DNA of 64,000 nucleotides from Acidovorax sp. Leaf160 (GCF_001424265.1 NZ_LMOV01000012.1:225050-289049); one strand, 5' to 3'. Counted from the first letter of the stretch, positions 1 through 10,078 are shown. The notes: generated by a model from the letters alone, not told the origin. Numbers and translations: made by a program.

Positions 1-483
1 GTCGACCAGCGCTGGCTGGGCGGCATGTTGACCAACTTCAAGACCGTCAAGACCTCGATCAAGCGTCTGAAGGACATGAAGGCGCAGCAGGAAGCCGGCC
101 TGGACAGTCTGAGCAAGAAGGAACAGCTGACGTTCAGCCGTGAAATCGCCAAGCTCGAGCGCGATATCGGCGGCATCCAGGACATGAACGCTCTGCCCGA
201 CGCCATCTTCATCATCGACGTCGGCTTCCACAAGATCGCCGTCGCCGAAGCCAAGAAGCTGGGCATTCCACTGATCGGTGTGGTGGACTCGAACCACTCG
301 CCCGAAGGCATCGACTACGTGATCCCCGGTAACGACGACTCGGCCAAGGCCGTGGCGCTGTACGCCCGTGGCATCGCCGACGCGATCATCGAAGGTCGCA
401 ACGATGCCGTGAACGACGTGGCCAAGGCCGTGTCGAAGGAAGGCTCTGACGAATTCGTGGAAGTGGAAGAAACCGCTGCCTGA
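1..483 (+). CDS. rpsB: 30S ribosomal protein S2 (3' part)
   Basis: Structural protein of the small ribosomal subunit, needed with S1 for mRNA binding. The frame is open from base 1, so the 5' end lies outside the window; 160 codons of the C-terminal two thirds are visible. The family pattern [11 protein letters not shown] opens the fragment and is followed by the coiled-coil hairpin ([13 protein letters not shown]...) and the typical DAIFIIDVG and [14 protein letters not shown] stretches. The gene is followed by a hairpin terminator and then tsf, the classical rpsB-tsf arrangement. Identification is secure; only the start is missing. Confidence 0.97.
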   Translation, partial: VDQRWLGGMLTNFKTVKTSIKRLKDMKAQQEAGLDSLSKKEQLTFSREIAKLERDIGGIQDMNALPDAIFIIDVGFHKIAVAEAKKLGIPLIGVVDSNHSPEGIDYVIPGNDDSAKAVALYARGIADAIIEGRNDAVNDVAKAVSKEGSDEFVEVEETAA

Positions 484-517
484 GTTCCGGGCCACGCGAT
501 GCGTCGCGAATCAAAGC

Positions 518-546
518 GGGGCCCCTGAGTGAGCCCCCTTTTTTTT
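518..546 (+). terminator. Intrinsic terminator/attenuator between rpsB and tsf
   Basis: GGGGC (518-522) pairs with GCCCC (533-537) around a ten-base loop and is followed by a run of eight T (539-546). It lies 35 bp after the rpsB stop and 46 bp before tsf. Its position inside the rpsB-tsf pair suggests partial termination that sets the S2 to EF-Ts ratio; that role is inferred. Confidence 0.7.
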
Positions 547-591
547 AGCCTTTTATTCTGTAACGAACCGAACTGAGATTGGAGAAAACCG

Positions 592-1521
592 ATGGCTGCA
601 ATTACCGCAAGCATGGTGGCTGAACTGCGCGCCAAGACCGACGCGCCCATGATGGAATGCAAGAAGGCTCTGACCGAAGCCGACGGCGATCTGGCCAAGG
701 CGGAAGAGCTGCTGCGCGTCAAGCTGGGCACCAAGGCTGGCAAGGCCGCATCGCGCATCACCGCTGAAGGCGTGGTTGCCAGCTACATCGACGGCACCAC
801 CGGTGGCCTGATCGAAGTGAACAGCGAAACCGATTTCGTCTCCAAGAACGACAGCTTCATCGCTCTGGCCAAGGCTGCCGCCGAGCTGGTCGCCAAGCAC
901 AATCCCGCCGACGTCGCCGCCCTGGGCGCGCTGCCTTACAGCCAGGAAAGCTTCGGCCCCACGCTGGAAGAAGTCCGCAAGGGCCTGATCGGCAAGATCG
1001 GCGAGAACATGTCGTTCCGCCGCTTCAAGCATTTCTCCGGCTCCAACAAGCTGGCTTCCTACCTGCACGGCACGCGCATCGGCGTGGTGGTCGAGTTCGA
1101 AGGCGACGAAGTCGCTGCCAAGGACGTGGCCATGCACATCGCCGCCATGAAGCCCGTCGCCCTGACCAGCGCCGACGTGCCTGCCGACCTGATCGAAAAG
1201 GAACGCTCGGTCGCCGCTGCCAAGGCCGCGGAAGACAAGGCCAAGGCCCAGGCCGAAGGCAAGCCTGTGCAGTCCGACGAGATCGTGAATAAGCGCATCG
1301 AAGGCGGCGTGCAGAAGTACCTGAAGGAAGTCTCGCTGTTCGACCAGGTCTTCGTGAAAGCTGCCGACGGCAAGCAGACCGTGGGCCAGATGCTCAAGGC
1401 CGCCAACACCACCGTCAAGGGCTTCACCCTGTACGTGGTCGGCGAAGGCATCGAGAAGAAGGTCGACGACTTCGCGGCTGAAGTGGCTGCACAGGTCGCG
1501 GCTGCCAAGTCGGCCGCCTGA
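592..1521 (+). CDS. tsf: Elongation factor Ts
   Basis: Guanine-nucleotide exchange factor that releases GDP from EF-Tu during translation elongation. The 309-residue product has the N-terminal UBA-like segment with [12 protein letters not shown] (about residues 16-27), the conserved ETDFVSKN motif (about 78-85) that contacts the EF-Tu nucleotide site, and a C-terminal module with [12 protein letters not shown]. Length is slightly above the E. coli protein, usual for betaproteobacteria. A GGAGA ribosome binding site sits just before the ATG. It lies between rpsB and pyrH, the conserved order. Confidence 0.97.
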   Translation: MAAITASMVAELRAKTDAPMMECKKALTEADGDLAKAEELLRVKLGTKAGKAASRITAEGVVASYIDGTTGGLIEVNSETDFVSKNDSFIALAKAAAELVAKHNPADVAALGALPYSQESFGPTLEEVRKGLIGKIGENMSFRRFKHFSGSNKLASYLHGTRIGVVVEFEGDEVAAKDVAMHIAAMKPVALTSADVPADLIEKERSVAAAKAAEDKAKAQAEGKPVQSDEIVNKRIEGGVQKYLKEVSLFDQVFVKAADGKQTVGQMLKAANTTVKGFTLYVVGEGIEKKVDDFAAEVAAQVAAAKSAA

Positions 1522-1579
1522 CCTCGGCCCCTTTTTCCGCCCCCTACAGAACACCGCATTGCCTCACGGAGAACCGCTC

Positions 1580-2302
1580 ATGACCGTCGCCGCCCCAGCC
1601 CACAAGCGCATTTTGCTCAAGTTGTCTGGCGAGGCGCTCATGGGGGACGACGCGTTCGGCATCAATCGCGCCACCATCGTTCGCATGGTGGAGGAGATCG
1701 CCGAAGTCACCCGGATGGGTGTGCAGGTGGCGGTGGTCATCGGGGGCGGGAACATCTTCCGCGGCGTGGCCGGCGGCTCGGTCGGCATGGACCGTGCCAC
1801 GGCCGACTACATGGGCATGCTTGCCACCGTGATGAACGCGCTGGCGCTGGCCGACGCCATGGACAAGCAGGGCCTCACGGCCCGCGTGATGTCCGCCATC
1901 GCCATCGAACAGGTGGTCGAGCCCTACGTGCGGCCCAAGGCGCTGCAATACCTGGAAGAGGGCAAGGTGGTGGTCTTCGCGGCTGGCACCGGCAACCCCT
2001 TCTTCACGACCGACACGGCCGCTGCGCTGCGCGGTGCCGAGATCGGCGCAGAGGTGGTGCTCAAGGCCACCAAGGTGGACGGTGTGTACACCGCCGATCC
2101 CAAGAAGGATCCGGCCGCGACACGCTATACCCAGCTCACGTTCGACGAGGCCATGTCCCGCAACCTGGGCATTCTGGACGCCACTGCGTTCGCGCTGTGC
2201 CGCGACCAGAAGCTGCCGATCCGTGTGTTCTCCATCATCAAGCATGGCGCCCTCAAGCGCGTGGTGATGGGCGAGGACGAAGGCACGCTGGTGTACGCTT
2301 GA
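1580..2302 (+). CDS. pyrH: UMP kinase
   Basis: Phosphorylates UMP to UDP in pyrimidine nucleotide synthesis (cytosolic hexamer of the amino-acid kinase fold, not related to eukaryotic UMP/CMP kinase). The 240-residue product shows the N-terminal [14 protein letters not shown] motif, the glycine-rich [11 protein letters not shown] loop and the [20 protein letters not shown] region followed by [13 protein letters not shown]. The ATG at 1580 is preferred over an in-frame start 21 bp upstream because GGAG lies at the right distance before it. It sits in the conserved tsf-pyrH-frr-uppS order. Confidence 0.97.
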   Translation: MTVAAPAHKRILLKLSGEALMGDDAFGINRATIVRMVEEIAEVTRMGVQVAVVIGGGNIFRGVAGGSVGMDRATADYMGMLATVMNALALADAMDKQGLTARVMSAIAIEQVVEPYVRPKALQYLEEGKVVVFAAGTGNPFFTTDTAAALRGAEIGAEVVLKATKVDGVYTADPKKDPAATRYTQLTFDEAMSRNLGILDATAFALCRDQKLPIRVFSIIKHGALKRVVMGEDEGTLVYA

Positions 2303-2348
2303 CGGCTGGCCGGCGCTGCGAGCGCGGCCCTTTGCAGAGGAGAACGAT

Positions 2349-2909
2349 ATGACGATTGCCGACATCAAGAAGAACGTCGAAACCAAGATGGACCAATCCA
2401 TCGCGGCACTGAACAACAACCTGGGCAAGATCCGCACCGGCCGTGCCAACCCGGCGCTGCTGGACTCGGTGATGGTCGAGTACTACGGCTCGGCCGTGCC
2501 GCTGTCGCAGGTGGCCAACGTTTCGCTCATCGATTCCCGCACCATCAGCGTGCAGCCCTGGGAAAAGGGCATGGGCGCCAAGATCGAGAAGGCCATCCGC
2601 GAGAGCGACCTGGGCCTGAATCCCGCGTCCATGGGCGACCTGATCCGTGTCCCGCTGCCGCCCATGAGCGAAGAGCGCCGCAAGGAAATGACCAAGCTCG
2701 TGCGCAACGAAGGCGAGGGCGCCAAGGTCGCCGTGCGCAATCTGCGCCGTGATGCCAACGAGGGCGTCAAGAAGCTGGTCAAGGACAAGCTGGCCTCCGA
2801 GGACGACCAGAAGCGTGCCGAAGCCGACGTGCAGAAGCTGACGGACAAGCACATCGCCACCATCGACGCGTTGGTGAGTGCCAAGGAACAGGACATCATG
2901 GCGGTCTGA
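2349..2909 (+). CDS. frr: Ribosome recycling factor
   Basis: Works with EF-G to split post-termination ribosomes. The 186-residue product has the standard length and the family landmarks: [13 protein letters not shown] near the N-terminus, [18 protein letters not shown] in the middle and the C-terminal helical bundle with [10 protein letters not shown]. Start is preceded by GCAGAGGAGAA, a strong ribosome binding site. It lies 46 bp after pyrH and 38 bp before uppS, consistent with one transcription unit. Confidence 0.97.
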   Translation: MTIADIKKNVETKMDQSIAALNNNLGKIRTGRANPALLDSVMVEYYGSAVPLSQVANVSLIDSRTISVQPWEKGMGAKIEKAIRESDLGLNPASMGDLIRVPLPPMSEERRKEMTKLVRNEGEGAKVAVRNLRRDANEGVKKLVKDKLASEDDQKRAEADVQKLTDKHIATIDALVSAKEQDIMAV

Positions 2910-2947
2910 CGCCTCGCGCGTCCGGCCGTCCCTCCTGCCTTCCTGTC

Positions 2948-3706
2948 ATGGGTGCTCCTTCCATGTCCGCAACGCCCCCCGGCATTCCCGCGCACATCGC
3001 GATCGTGATGGACGGCAACGGCCGCTGGGCCACGCGCCGCTTCCTGCCGCGCCTGGCCGGCCATCGCCAGGGCGTGGAATCGCTGCGGCGCTGCGCGCGC
3101 GCCTGCGCCGACCGCGGCGTGTCGGTGCTGACGGTCTTCGCGTTCTCCTCGGAGAACTGGAACCGGCCGGCCGACGAGGTCTCGGGCCTGCTCGATCTGA
3201 TCGCGCGGGCCTTGTCGCGGGAAGTGCCGCACCTGCTCAAAGATGGCGTGCGGCTGCACTTCGTGGGCGACAAGGAAAGCCTGTCCGAGAAGGTGCGCAT
3301 GGGCCTTTGCGAGGCGGAGCGGGCCACCGCACACAACCACCGCCTGGTGCTGAATGTGTGCTTCAACTACGGTGGCCGCTGGGACATCGCCCAGGCCGCC
3401 GCAACCCTGGCCGCGCGCGGCGAGCCCATCACCGAAGCCAGCCTGCACACCACCATGGGGCTGGCCCACGTGCCCGACCCCGACCTCGTCATCCGCACCG
3501 GCGGCGAGATGCGCATCAGCAATTTCCTGCTCTGGCAGGCCGCCTACTCCGAGCTGTTCTTCAGCGACCGCCTCTGGCCGGACTTCGACGAAGCGGCGCT
3601 GGACGAGGCCATCGCCTCGTTCGCCCGGCGCGAGCGGCGGTTCGGTCGCACGTCCGCGCAGGTTCTGAATGCGGCGGCGCCGCAAACGGACCCATTGCAC
3701 GCCTGA
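2948..3706 (+). CDS. uppS: Undecaprenyl diphosphate synthase (cis-prenyltransferase)
   Basis: Condenses isopentenyl diphosphate units onto farnesyl diphosphate to make the C55 lipid carrier for peptidoglycan and O-antigen. The 252-residue product carries the signature MDGNGRWA, with the catalytic Asp at residue 22 (known role in the family), FAFSSENWNRP, and the C-terminal TGGEMRISNFLLWQ and SELFF motifs. A second in-frame ATG five codons later is an alternative start. It is followed at 34 bp by cdsA. Confidence 0.96.
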   Translation: MGAPSMSATPPGIPAHIAIVMDGNGRWATRRFLPRLAGHRQGVESLRRCARACADRGVSVLTVFAFSSENWNRPADEVSGLLDLIARALSREVPHLLKDGVRLHFVGDKESLSEKVRMGLCEAERATAHNHRLVLNVCFNYGGRWDIAQAAATLAARGEPITEASLHTTMGLAHVPDPDLVIRTGGEMRISNFLLWQAAYSELFFSDRLWPDFDEAALDEAIASFARRERRFGRTSAQVLNAAAPQTDPLHA

Positions 3707-3740
3707 TCCCTCGTTCCACCTCTCATTCGAAGGGCGCTCC

Positions 3741-4595
3741 ATGCTCAAACAGCGTGTCATCACTGCCCTGGTCCTGCTGGCCATCCTGCTGCCGGCGTTG
3801 TTCTACCCGTCACCGGTTCCTTTCACCGCTGTCGTGCTCGTGCTCATGGCGGCAGGTGCGTGGGAGTGGGCGCGCCTGAATGGTGTGCAAGGCGCCGCTG
3901 CGGTGGCCGTGGGCGGCGTGTGTGTCGCGCTGTGCGGGCTGACCTGGGCTCTCGGTGGCCTGAACAGGCACCTGCCCTGGGTGTGGGCCGTGGGCGGCGC
4001 TGCCTGGGTGCTGGGCGGTGCCTGGCTGCTGCGCGCCGGGGTGGCGGGCTGGCCCCGCGTGCCGCGCGCCGTGCGGCTCGTGGGCGGCATTCTCGCGCTC
4101 TGGATGGCCTGGGTGGCCGTGGTGCAGGCCCGCATGATGGGCATCAATTTCCTGATGTCGATCCTGGTGCTGGTGTGGGTGGCCGACATCTTTGCCTACT
4201 TCGCCGGGCGTGCGTTCGGTCTGCGTTTCACCAGCGGCAAGCTGGCTCCGTCCATCAGCCCCGGCAAGAGCTGGGAGGGCGTGTGGGGTGGCATGGCGGG
4301 CGTGGTTGCGCTGGCGTGCGCCTGGGTTGCGGCGGATCACTACTTTCAAGCGGCCGTGCCCAGCTTCTACAGCCGCCTGGCCGCGTCCGGCTGGTGGCTG
4401 GTGCTGATCGGCGCCGTGTTCATGGCGGCGATGAGCGTGGTGGGCGATCTGGTCGAGTCGCTCATCAAGCGCAGCGCCGGCGTGAAGGACAGCAGCGCGC
4501 TGCTGCCCGGCCACGGCGGCGTGCTCGACCGCATCGACGCGCTGCTGCCCACGCTGCCCCTGGCCATGATGCTCTCCTCCTTCGCCTCTGCATGA
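3741..4595 (+). CDS. cdsA: Phosphatidate cytidylyltransferase (CDP-diacylglycerol synthase)
   Basis: Inner-membrane enzyme that makes CDP-diacylglycerol from CTP and phosphatidic acid, the branch point of phospholipid synthesis. The 284-residue product is mostly hydrophobic, with roughly seven or eight membrane segments starting at residue 6, and ends with the family signature SxGVKDSSxLLPGHGGVLDR. Start at ATG 3741 follows GAAGGGCG; the longer upstream open frame has no membrane or family character. Its TGA overlaps the dxr ATG (ATGA), indicating translational coupling. Confidence 0.95.
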   Translation: MLKQRVITALVLLAILLPALFYPSPVPFTAVVLVLMAAGAWEWARLNGVQGAAAVAVGGVCVALCGLTWALGGLNRHLPWVWAVGGAAWVLGGAWLLRAGVAGWPRVPRAVRLVGGILALWMAWVAVVQARMMGINFLMSILVLVWVADIFAYFAGRAFGLRFTSGKLAPSISPGKSWEGVWGGMAGVVALACAWVAADHYFQAAVPSFYSRLAASGWWLVLIGAVFMAAMSVVGDLVESLIKRSAGVKDSSALLPGHGGVLDRIDALLPTLPLAMMLSSFASA

Positions 4596-5776
4596 AACAA
4601 CGCCTCACCGTCTTGGGATCGACCGGATCGATCGGTACCAGCACGCTCGACGTGGTCAGCCGCCACCCCGACCGCTACGAAATCTTCGCGCTGAGCGCCG
4701 CGACGCAGGTCGACCAGATGCTGGCACAGTGCGCCCGGTTCCAGCCGCGCTTCGCCGTGATGGCGAGTGCGCCGCATGCGCAGGCGCTGGCAGAAAAAAT
4801 CAAGGCAAATGGCCTGTCTACGCAGGTACTGCAAGGACCTGATGCTATTGAATCGATAGCGTCTCATCCGGATGTCGATCTGGTCATGGCGGCCATCGTC
4901 GGCGCTGCCGGGCTGGCGCCCTGTCTGGCTGCCGCGCATGCCGGCAAGCGCCTGCTGCTGGCCAACAAGGAAGCCCTGGTGGTGGGGGCCGATGTCTTCA
5001 TGGCGGCGGTGAAAACGGGCGGGGCCACCTTGCTGCCCATCGACAGCGAGCACTCGGCGATCTTCCAGAGCCTGCCCGAAGATGCCTCCACCTGGGCTCG
5101 CCGCATCGACCATGTGATCCTGACGGCGTCGGGCGGTCCGTTCCGGCAGCGGGACCCGGCCACGCTGCGCGAGGTGACGCCCGAGCAGGCCTGCGCGCAC
5201 CCGAATTTCTCCATGGGCCGCAAGATCTCGGTCGATTCGGCGACGATGATGAACAAGGCGCTGGAAGTGATCGAAGCGCGCTGGCTGTTCGACCTCACCC
5301 CCGATCAGATCAAGGTCGTCATCCACCCGCAGCAGATCATCCATTCGATGGTCCAGTTCGTCGATGCTTCCATCATTGCGCAGCTGGGCACCCCCGACAT
5401 GCGCGTGCCGATCGCCTGCGGGCTGGCATGGCCCGAGCGCATCGAGAGCGGCGCGGCCCGGCTCGACTTCGCTGCACTGGCGGGCCTTACGTTCGAAGAG
5501 GCGGATGCGAAGCGTTTCCCCGGGCTGCATCTCTCCTGGCAGGCGCTGCGTGCAGCACCCGGCACCACCGCCGTGCTGAACGCCGCCAACGAAGTCGCGG
5601 TCGCGGCTTTCCTGGAGCGCCGGATCCGCTTCGACCAGATTCACCAGCTGAACCTTGCAACTTTGGAGGCGCTGTCGCCCTCCAAGCCGGATTCGCTCGA
5701 AGCCCTGCTGGCGCTGGACGCCGAGGCCCGGGCAGCGGCCGACCGCATCGCGGACCGGCTGCAGGCGTCCGTCTGA
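4592..5776 (+). CDS. dxr: 1-deoxy-D-xylulose 5-phosphate reductoisomerase
   Basis: Second step of the methylerythritol phosphate pathway: NADPH-dependent conversion of DXP to MEP, feeding isoprenoid and undecaprenyl synthesis. The 394-residue product begins with the Rossmann motif LGSTGSIGTSTLD, followed by ANKEALV, the metal/substrate motif IDSEHSAIFQ and SMGRKISVDSATMMNK. The ATG overlaps the cdsA stop. Oddity: codons about 72-90 are contributed by a copy of the dispersed GCTAT-N7-ATAGC repeat (4806-4860), giving a variable linker just before the conserved DVDLVMAAIVGAAGL segment. Confidence 0.97.
   Translation: MKQRLTVLGSTGSIGTSTLDVVSRHPDRYEIFALSAATQVDQMLAQCARFQPRFAVMASAPHAQALAEKIKANGLSTQVLQGPDAIESIASHPDVDLVMAAIVGAAGLAPCLAAAHAGKRLLLANKEALVVGADVFMAAVKTGGATLLPIDSEHSAIFQSLPEDASTWARRIDHVILTASGGPFRQRDPATLREVTPEQACAHPNFSMGRKISVDSATMMNKALEVIEARWLFDLTPDQIKVVIHPQQIIHSMVQFVDASIIAQLGTPDMRVPIACGLAWPERIESGAARLDFAALAGLTFEEADAKRFPGLHLSWQALRAAPGTTAVLNAANEVAVAAFLERRIRFDQIHQLNLATLEALSPSKPDSLEALLALDAEARAAADRIADRLQASV
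4806..4860 (-). repeat. Dispersed GCTAT-N7-ATAGC element, copy 1 (inside dxr)
   Basis: Core GCTAT-TGAATCG-ATAGC at 4844-4860 with a ~38-bp arm on its left that ends near AAATGGCC. Orientation is called minus because the arm follows the core when read on that strand. The copy is noticeably more AT-rich than the surrounding dxr sequence and keeps the frame open. Confidence 0.65.
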
Positions 5777-5801
5777 ATCCGATCTTCGCTGGGAAATTCA
5801 C

Positions 5802-7166
5802 ATGCTCTTGACCGTGGTTGCTTTCGTCGTCGCGCTGGGCTTGCTGATCGCGGTGCATGAATACGGCCATTACCGCGTCGCCGTGGCCTGCGGGGTCAAG
5901 GTGCTGCGGTTTTCGGTGGGTTTCGGCAAGCCGCTGCTGCGCTGGCAGCCCAAGGGCTCGCCCACGGAATTCGTGATCGGTGCCATTCCTTTGGGTGGCT
6001 ATGTGCGCATGCTCGACGAGCGCGAGGCGCCGGTCGACGCGCAGGAGCGCCATTTGGCGTTCAACACGCAGCCGCTGCGTTCCCGCGCAGCCATCGTGGC
6101 CGCAGGACCTGCGGCCAACCTGCTGCTGGCCATCGCGCTGTATGCGGCCGTGAACTGGTCGGGCGTCGAGGAACCGAAAGCCTATCTCGGCAGCCCCGTG
6201 GCGGGCTCCATCGCCCAGCGCGCCGGCCTGCAGGGCGGGGAACTGGTGCTCTCGGCCGCCCTGGACGGCGAAGAGGCCGAGCCGGTGCGATCCTTCGAAG
6301 ACCTGCGCTGGCTGCTGACCCGGGGCGCGCTGGACGGTGACAACGTGCGGCTGGAAGTGCAGCCCGCAGCGGGTTCCGGCCGGCGCCAAGTGCTGCTGGA
6401 GCTCTCGCAGATCGAAACCCGCGAGGCCGACGCGCAGCTCTTTCGCAAGATCGGCATCCTCGGCCCCTGGACGCGCCCGGTCATCGGCGAGGTGATGGCC
6501 GGCGGTGCGGCGCAGCGCGCCGGGCTGCGGCAGGGCGACCTGGTGCGCCAGGTGGGCGCCACCGTGGTGGTCGATGGCCAGCAGCTGCGGGACGTCATCC
6601 GGTCGTCGGTGCGCGGTTCGCAGCCGCTCGCGCAGACCTGGCTCGTCGAGCGCGGCGGCCGCACGCTGTCGTTGCAGGTCACGCCCGATGCGCACCAGGA
6701 TGCAGGCACGACGGTGGGGCGCATCGGCGCCTACGTCGGCACGCCGCCAGAGTTCGTGACCGTGCGCCACGGTCCGCTGGAAGGTCTCTGGAGCGGCGTG
6801 GTGCGCACCTGGGACGTCTCCCTGCTCACGCTCAAGATGATGGGCCGCATGGTGATCGGCGAAGCGTCGATCAAGAACCTGAGCGGGCCGCTCACCATCG
6901 CTGATTACGCGGGCCGCTCCGCGAGCATGGGACTCACGCAATACCTGGCTTTCCTGGCCCTCATCAGCGTGAGTCTGGGCGTGCTCAACCTGCTGCCGCT
7001 GCCCGTCCTCGATGGGGGGCACCTGATGTATTATCTTTGGGAGGGCGTGACGGGCAAGGGCGTGTCGGAAGCCTGGATGGAGCGCTTGCAACGCGGGGGT
7101 GTTGCGGTGCTGCTTCTGATGATGTCCATTGCCCTTTTCAACGATGTCACCCGCCTGTTTGGCTAA
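5802..7166 (+). CDS. rseP: RseP-type site-2 intramembrane metalloprotease
   Basis: Inner-membrane zinc protease that in E. coli cleaves the anti-sigma factor RseA after DegS, releasing sigma-E in response to outer-membrane stress. The 454-residue product has HEYGH (residues 19-23) in the first membrane segment, two central PDZ-like regions (around AGSIAQRAGLQGGE and AGGAAQRAGLRQGD) and the second active-site motif LPVLDGGH near the C-terminus. ATG 5802 is chosen because it starts directly with the membrane helix containing the active site. Location just before bamA and skp fits envelope quality control. Confidence 0.95.
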   Translation: MLLTVVAFVVALGLLIAVHEYGHYRVAVACGVKVLRFSVGFGKPLLRWQPKGSPTEFVIGAIPLGGYVRMLDEREAPVDAQERHLAFNTQPLRSRAAIVAAGPAANLLLAIALYAAVNWSGVEEPKAYLGSPVAGSIAQRAGLQGGELVLSAALDGEEAEPVRSFEDLRWLLTRGALDGDNVRLEVQPAAGSGRRQVLLELSQIETREADAQLFRKIGILGPWTRPVIGEVMAGGAAQRAGLRQGDLVRQVGATVVVDGQQLRDVIRSSVRGSQPLAQTWLVERGGRTLSLQVTPDAHQDAGTTVGRIGAYVGTPPEFVTVRHGPLEGLWSGVVRTWDVSLLTLKMMGRMVIGEASIKNLSGPLTIADYAGRSASMGLTQYLAFLALISVSLGVLNLLPLPVLDGGHLMYYLWEGVTGKGVSEAWMERLQRGGVAVLLLMMSIALFNDVTRLFG

Positions 7167-7211
7167 CTTCACGCCGCGCCTGCAAGCTCGCAGCGGCTAC
7201 AGCTTCACTTC

Positions 7212-9509
7212 ATGAAAAAACACATCAATCGCATGGACGTGCGCAGAGCGGTGGCCGCGGCCGCCATGGTCCTGTCGGTCAACGCCGCGTGGGCGCTGGA
7301 ACCCTTCCGGGTGCAGGACATCCGTGTCGAAGGACTGCAGCGCGTCGAGCCCGGCACCATCTTCGCTTCGCTGCCGCTGCGCGTGGGTGATGACTACAAC
7401 GACGAGAAGGGTTCGGCCGCGATCCGCGCGCTGTTTGCGCTCGGTCTGTTCAAGGACGTGCGGCTCGAGGCGTCCGGCAACGTGCTGGTCGTGGTGGTCG
7501 AGGAACGTCCCACCATCGCCGACGTCGACTTTGCCGGCACGAAGGAATTCGACAAGGACACGCTGAAGAAGGCCATGCGCGACGTGGGCCTCACGGAAGG
7601 CCGTCCCTACGACAAGGCGCTGGCCGACCGCGCCGAGCAGGAACTCAAGCGCCAGTACATCAGCAAGAGCCTGTACGGAGCCGAGGTCGTGACGACGGTG
7701 ACGCCCATCGAGCGCAACCGCGTCAACCTCACCTTCACGGTCACCGAAGGGGAGCCCGCCAAGATCAAGGACATCCGCATCGTCGGTGCCAAGGCATTCA
7801 GCGAATCGACGCTCAAGGGCCTGTTCGACCAGGACACGGGCGGCTGGCTCAGCTGGTACACCAAGTCGGACCGCTATTCGCGCGCCAAGCTCAATGCCGA
7901 CCTGGAGACGCTGCGGTCCTACTACCTGTCGCGCGGCTACCTCGAATTCAAGATCGACTCCACCCAGGTCGCCATCTCGCCCGACAAGCAGGACATCACC
8001 ATCACCGTCAACGTGACGGAAGGCCAGAGCTACGTGGTGTCGGGCGTGAAGATCGAAGGCAACTTCCTCGACCGCGACGACGAGTTCAAGTCGCTGATCA
8101 CCATCCGCCCGGGCGAGCCGTACAACGCGGACAAGGTGGCGGAAACCACCAAGGCATTCACGGACCACTTCGGCAATTTCGGTTTCGCGTTCGCGCGTGT
8201 CGAGGCGGTGCCCGAAATCGATCGTGAGAACAACCGTGTGGCCGTGGTGCTGAAGGCCGAGCCCTCGCGCCGGGCGTATGTGCGCCGCATCAACGTGAGC
8301 GGCAACAACCGCACGCGGGACGAAGTGATCCGCCGCGAATTCCGCCAGTACGAAGCCTCCTGGTACGACGGCGACAAGATCAAGCTGTCGCGCGATCGCG
8401 TGGACCGCCTGGGCTATTTCACCGAAGTGAACGTCGAGACGCAGGAGGTGCCCGGCTCTCCCGATCAGGTGGATCTGGTCATCAACGTGGCGGAAAAGCC
8501 CACCGGCTCGCTGCAGCTGGGCGCCGGCTTCTCCAGCGCCGAAAAGGTCTCGCTGTCCTTCAGCATCAAGCAGGAAAACGTCTTCGGTTCGGGCAACTAC
8601 CTGGGCGTGGACGTCAACACCAGCAAGTACAACCGCACGCTGGTGTTCAGCACCACGGACCCGTATTTCACCCAGGACGGCATTTCGCGCACGCTCGATC
8701 TGTACTACCGCACCAGCAAGCCTTACCAGGAGCAGGGCGGCAACTACGAGCTGGTCACCGCGGGCACCAGCGTGCGCTTCGGTGTGCCGTTCAGCGAGAC
8801 CGATACCGTGTTCTTCGGCGGCGGCGTCGAGCAGACGAAGATCAAGGCCGGCACCAACATCCCTGCGGCTTACCTCGCTTACGCCGACACCTATGGCGCG
8901 ACGAGCTTCTCGGTGCCGCTGACGCTGGGCTGGTCGCGCGACGACCGCGACAGCGCGCTGGCGCCCAACTCGGGCCGTTACCAGCGCCTGAATTCGGAGT
9001 GGTCCGTGGCTGGCGACGCCCGCTACGTGCGCGGCAACTATCAGATCCAGCAGTACGTCCCGCTCAACAAGCAGTTCACGATGGCATTCAATGGTGAGCT
9101 GGCCTTGGGCACGGGCCTGAACGGGCGTCCGTTCCCCGTGTTCAAGAACTACTACTCCGGCGGCCTCGGTTCGGTGCGTGGTTTCGACCAGGGAACGCTG
9201 GGTCCGCGCGACGTGACCGGTGCGTCGCTGGGCGGTGCGAGGAAGATCACGCTGAATGCCGAATTCATCGCGCCGTTCCCAGGCGCCGGCAATGACCGCA
9301 CCCTGCGGGTCTTCACCTTCCTGGACGCCGGCAACGTCTATGGCGAGAACGACAGGGTGGAACTGAGCGAGCTGCGCGCTTCGGCCGGGCTGGGCCTGAG
9401 CTGGATTTCCCCACTCGGCCCGCTGCGCATCGCCTTCGCGCAACCGGTGCGCAAGTTCGCCGGCGATAGAATCCAGAAACTGCAATTCCAGATCGGAACG
9501 TCTTTCTAA
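7212..9509 (+). CDS. bamA: Outer membrane protein assembly factor BamA
   Basis: Central Omp85 component of the BAM complex, which folds and inserts beta-barrel proteins into the outer membrane. The 765-residue product has a signal peptide ending near NAAWA (about residue 26), five POTRA repeats through about residue 425 and a C-terminal 16-stranded barrel. The L6-loop motif VRGF lies in GGLGSVRGFDQGTLGPRD, and the chain ends in F as expected for a barrel. The stop overlaps the skp start (TAATG). Confidence 0.97.
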   Translation: MKKHINRMDVRRAVAAAAMVLSVNAAWALEPFRVQDIRVEGLQRVEPGTIFASLPLRVGDDYNDEKGSAAIRALFALGLFKDVRLEASGNVLVVVVEERPTIADVDFAGTKEFDKDTLKKAMRDVGLTEGRPYDKALADRAEQELKRQYISKSLYGAEVVTTVTPIERNRVNLTFTVTEGEPAKIKDIRIVGAKAFSESTLKGLFDQDTGGWLSWYTKSDRYSRAKLNADLETLRSYYLSRGYLEFKIDSTQVAISPDKQDITITVNVTEGQSYVVSGVKIEGNFLDRDDEFKSLITIRPGEPYNADKVAETTKAFTDHFGNFGFAFARVEAVPEIDRENNRVAVVLKAEPSRRAYVRRINVSGNNRTRDEVIRREFRQYEASWYDGDKIKLSRDRVDRLGYFTEVNVETQEVPGSPDQVDLVINVAEKPTGSLQLGAGFSSAEKVSLSFSIKQENVFGSGNYLGVDVNTSKYNRTLVFSTTDPYFTQDGISRTLDLYYRTSKPYQEQGGNYELVTAGTSVRFGVPFSETDTVFFGGGVEQTKIKAGTNIPAAYLAYADTYGATSFSVPLTLGWSRDDRDSALAPNSGRYQRLNSEWSVAGDARYVRGNYQIQQYVPLNKQFTMAFNGELALGTGLNGRPFPVFKNYYSGGLGSVRGFDQGTLGPRDVTGASLGGARKITLNAEFIAPFPGAGNDRTLRVFTFLDAGNVYGENDRVELSELRASAGLGLSWISPLGPLRIAFAQPVRKFAGDRIQKLQFQIGTSF

Positions 9510-10036
9510 TGAAATCCTTTTCCCGCCACATTCCTCTCGTCCTCCTGCTCGGCACGCTGTCTGCTGCAGTGCCTGCCCAGGCGCAGGAGTTCAAGGCCGG
9601 GTTCGTGAACACCGACCGTATCTTCCGTGAAGCCAATACCGCCAAGGCGGCCCAGGCCAAGCTGGAGCAGGAATTCTCCCGCCGCGAAAAAGACCTGGTC
9701 GATCAAGGCAACGCCCTGAAGACCGCGACGGAGAAATTCGAACGCGAAGCGCCGACCATGGCCGAAAGCCAGCGCACCACCCGCCAGCGCCAGCTGGTGG
9801 AGCAGGACCGCGATTTCCAGCGCAAGCGCCGCGAGTTCCAGGAAGACCTGGGCGCCCGCAAGAACGAAGAGCTGAGCCAGGTGCTCGAGCGCGCCAACCG
9901 CGTGGTCAAGCAAGTGGCAGAGGCCGAGAAGTACGACGTGATCCTGCAGGAAGCCGTCTACATCAACCCCAAGCACGACATCACCGACAAGGTGCTGAAG
10001 GCGCTGAATGCAGCGAATGGCACGGCCGCCAAGTGA
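9509..10036 (+). CDS. skp: OmpH/Skp-family periplasmic chaperone
   Basis: Periplasmic holdase that escorts unfolded outer-membrane proteins to BamA. The 175-residue product has a signal peptide with likely cleavage after VPAQA (about residue 25), a short beta segment (FKAGFVNTDRIFREA) and a long charged helical hairpin (about 45-130) typical of the trimeric jellyfish-shaped chaperone. It overlaps the bamA stop by one base and precedes lpxD, as in most proteobacteria. Confidence 0.93.
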   Translation: MKSFSRHIPLVLLLGTLSAAVPAQAQEFKAGFVNTDRIFREANTAKAAQAKLEQEFSRREKDLVDQGNALKTATEKFEREAPTMAESQRTTRQRQLVEQDRDFQRKRREFQEDLGARKNEELSQVLERANRVVKQVAEAEKYDVILQEAVYINPKHDITDKVLKALNAANGTAAK

Positions 10037-10078
10037 GCTGCTGCAGCCTGAGCCGTCGCGCGTGGTGACGGGTCGTTC

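Noticed and set aside
3860-4591. Long N-terminal extension of dxr
   Set aside because: This stretch is cdsA in another frame; the dxr Rossmann motif starts eight residues after ATG 4592, which overlaps the cdsA stop.
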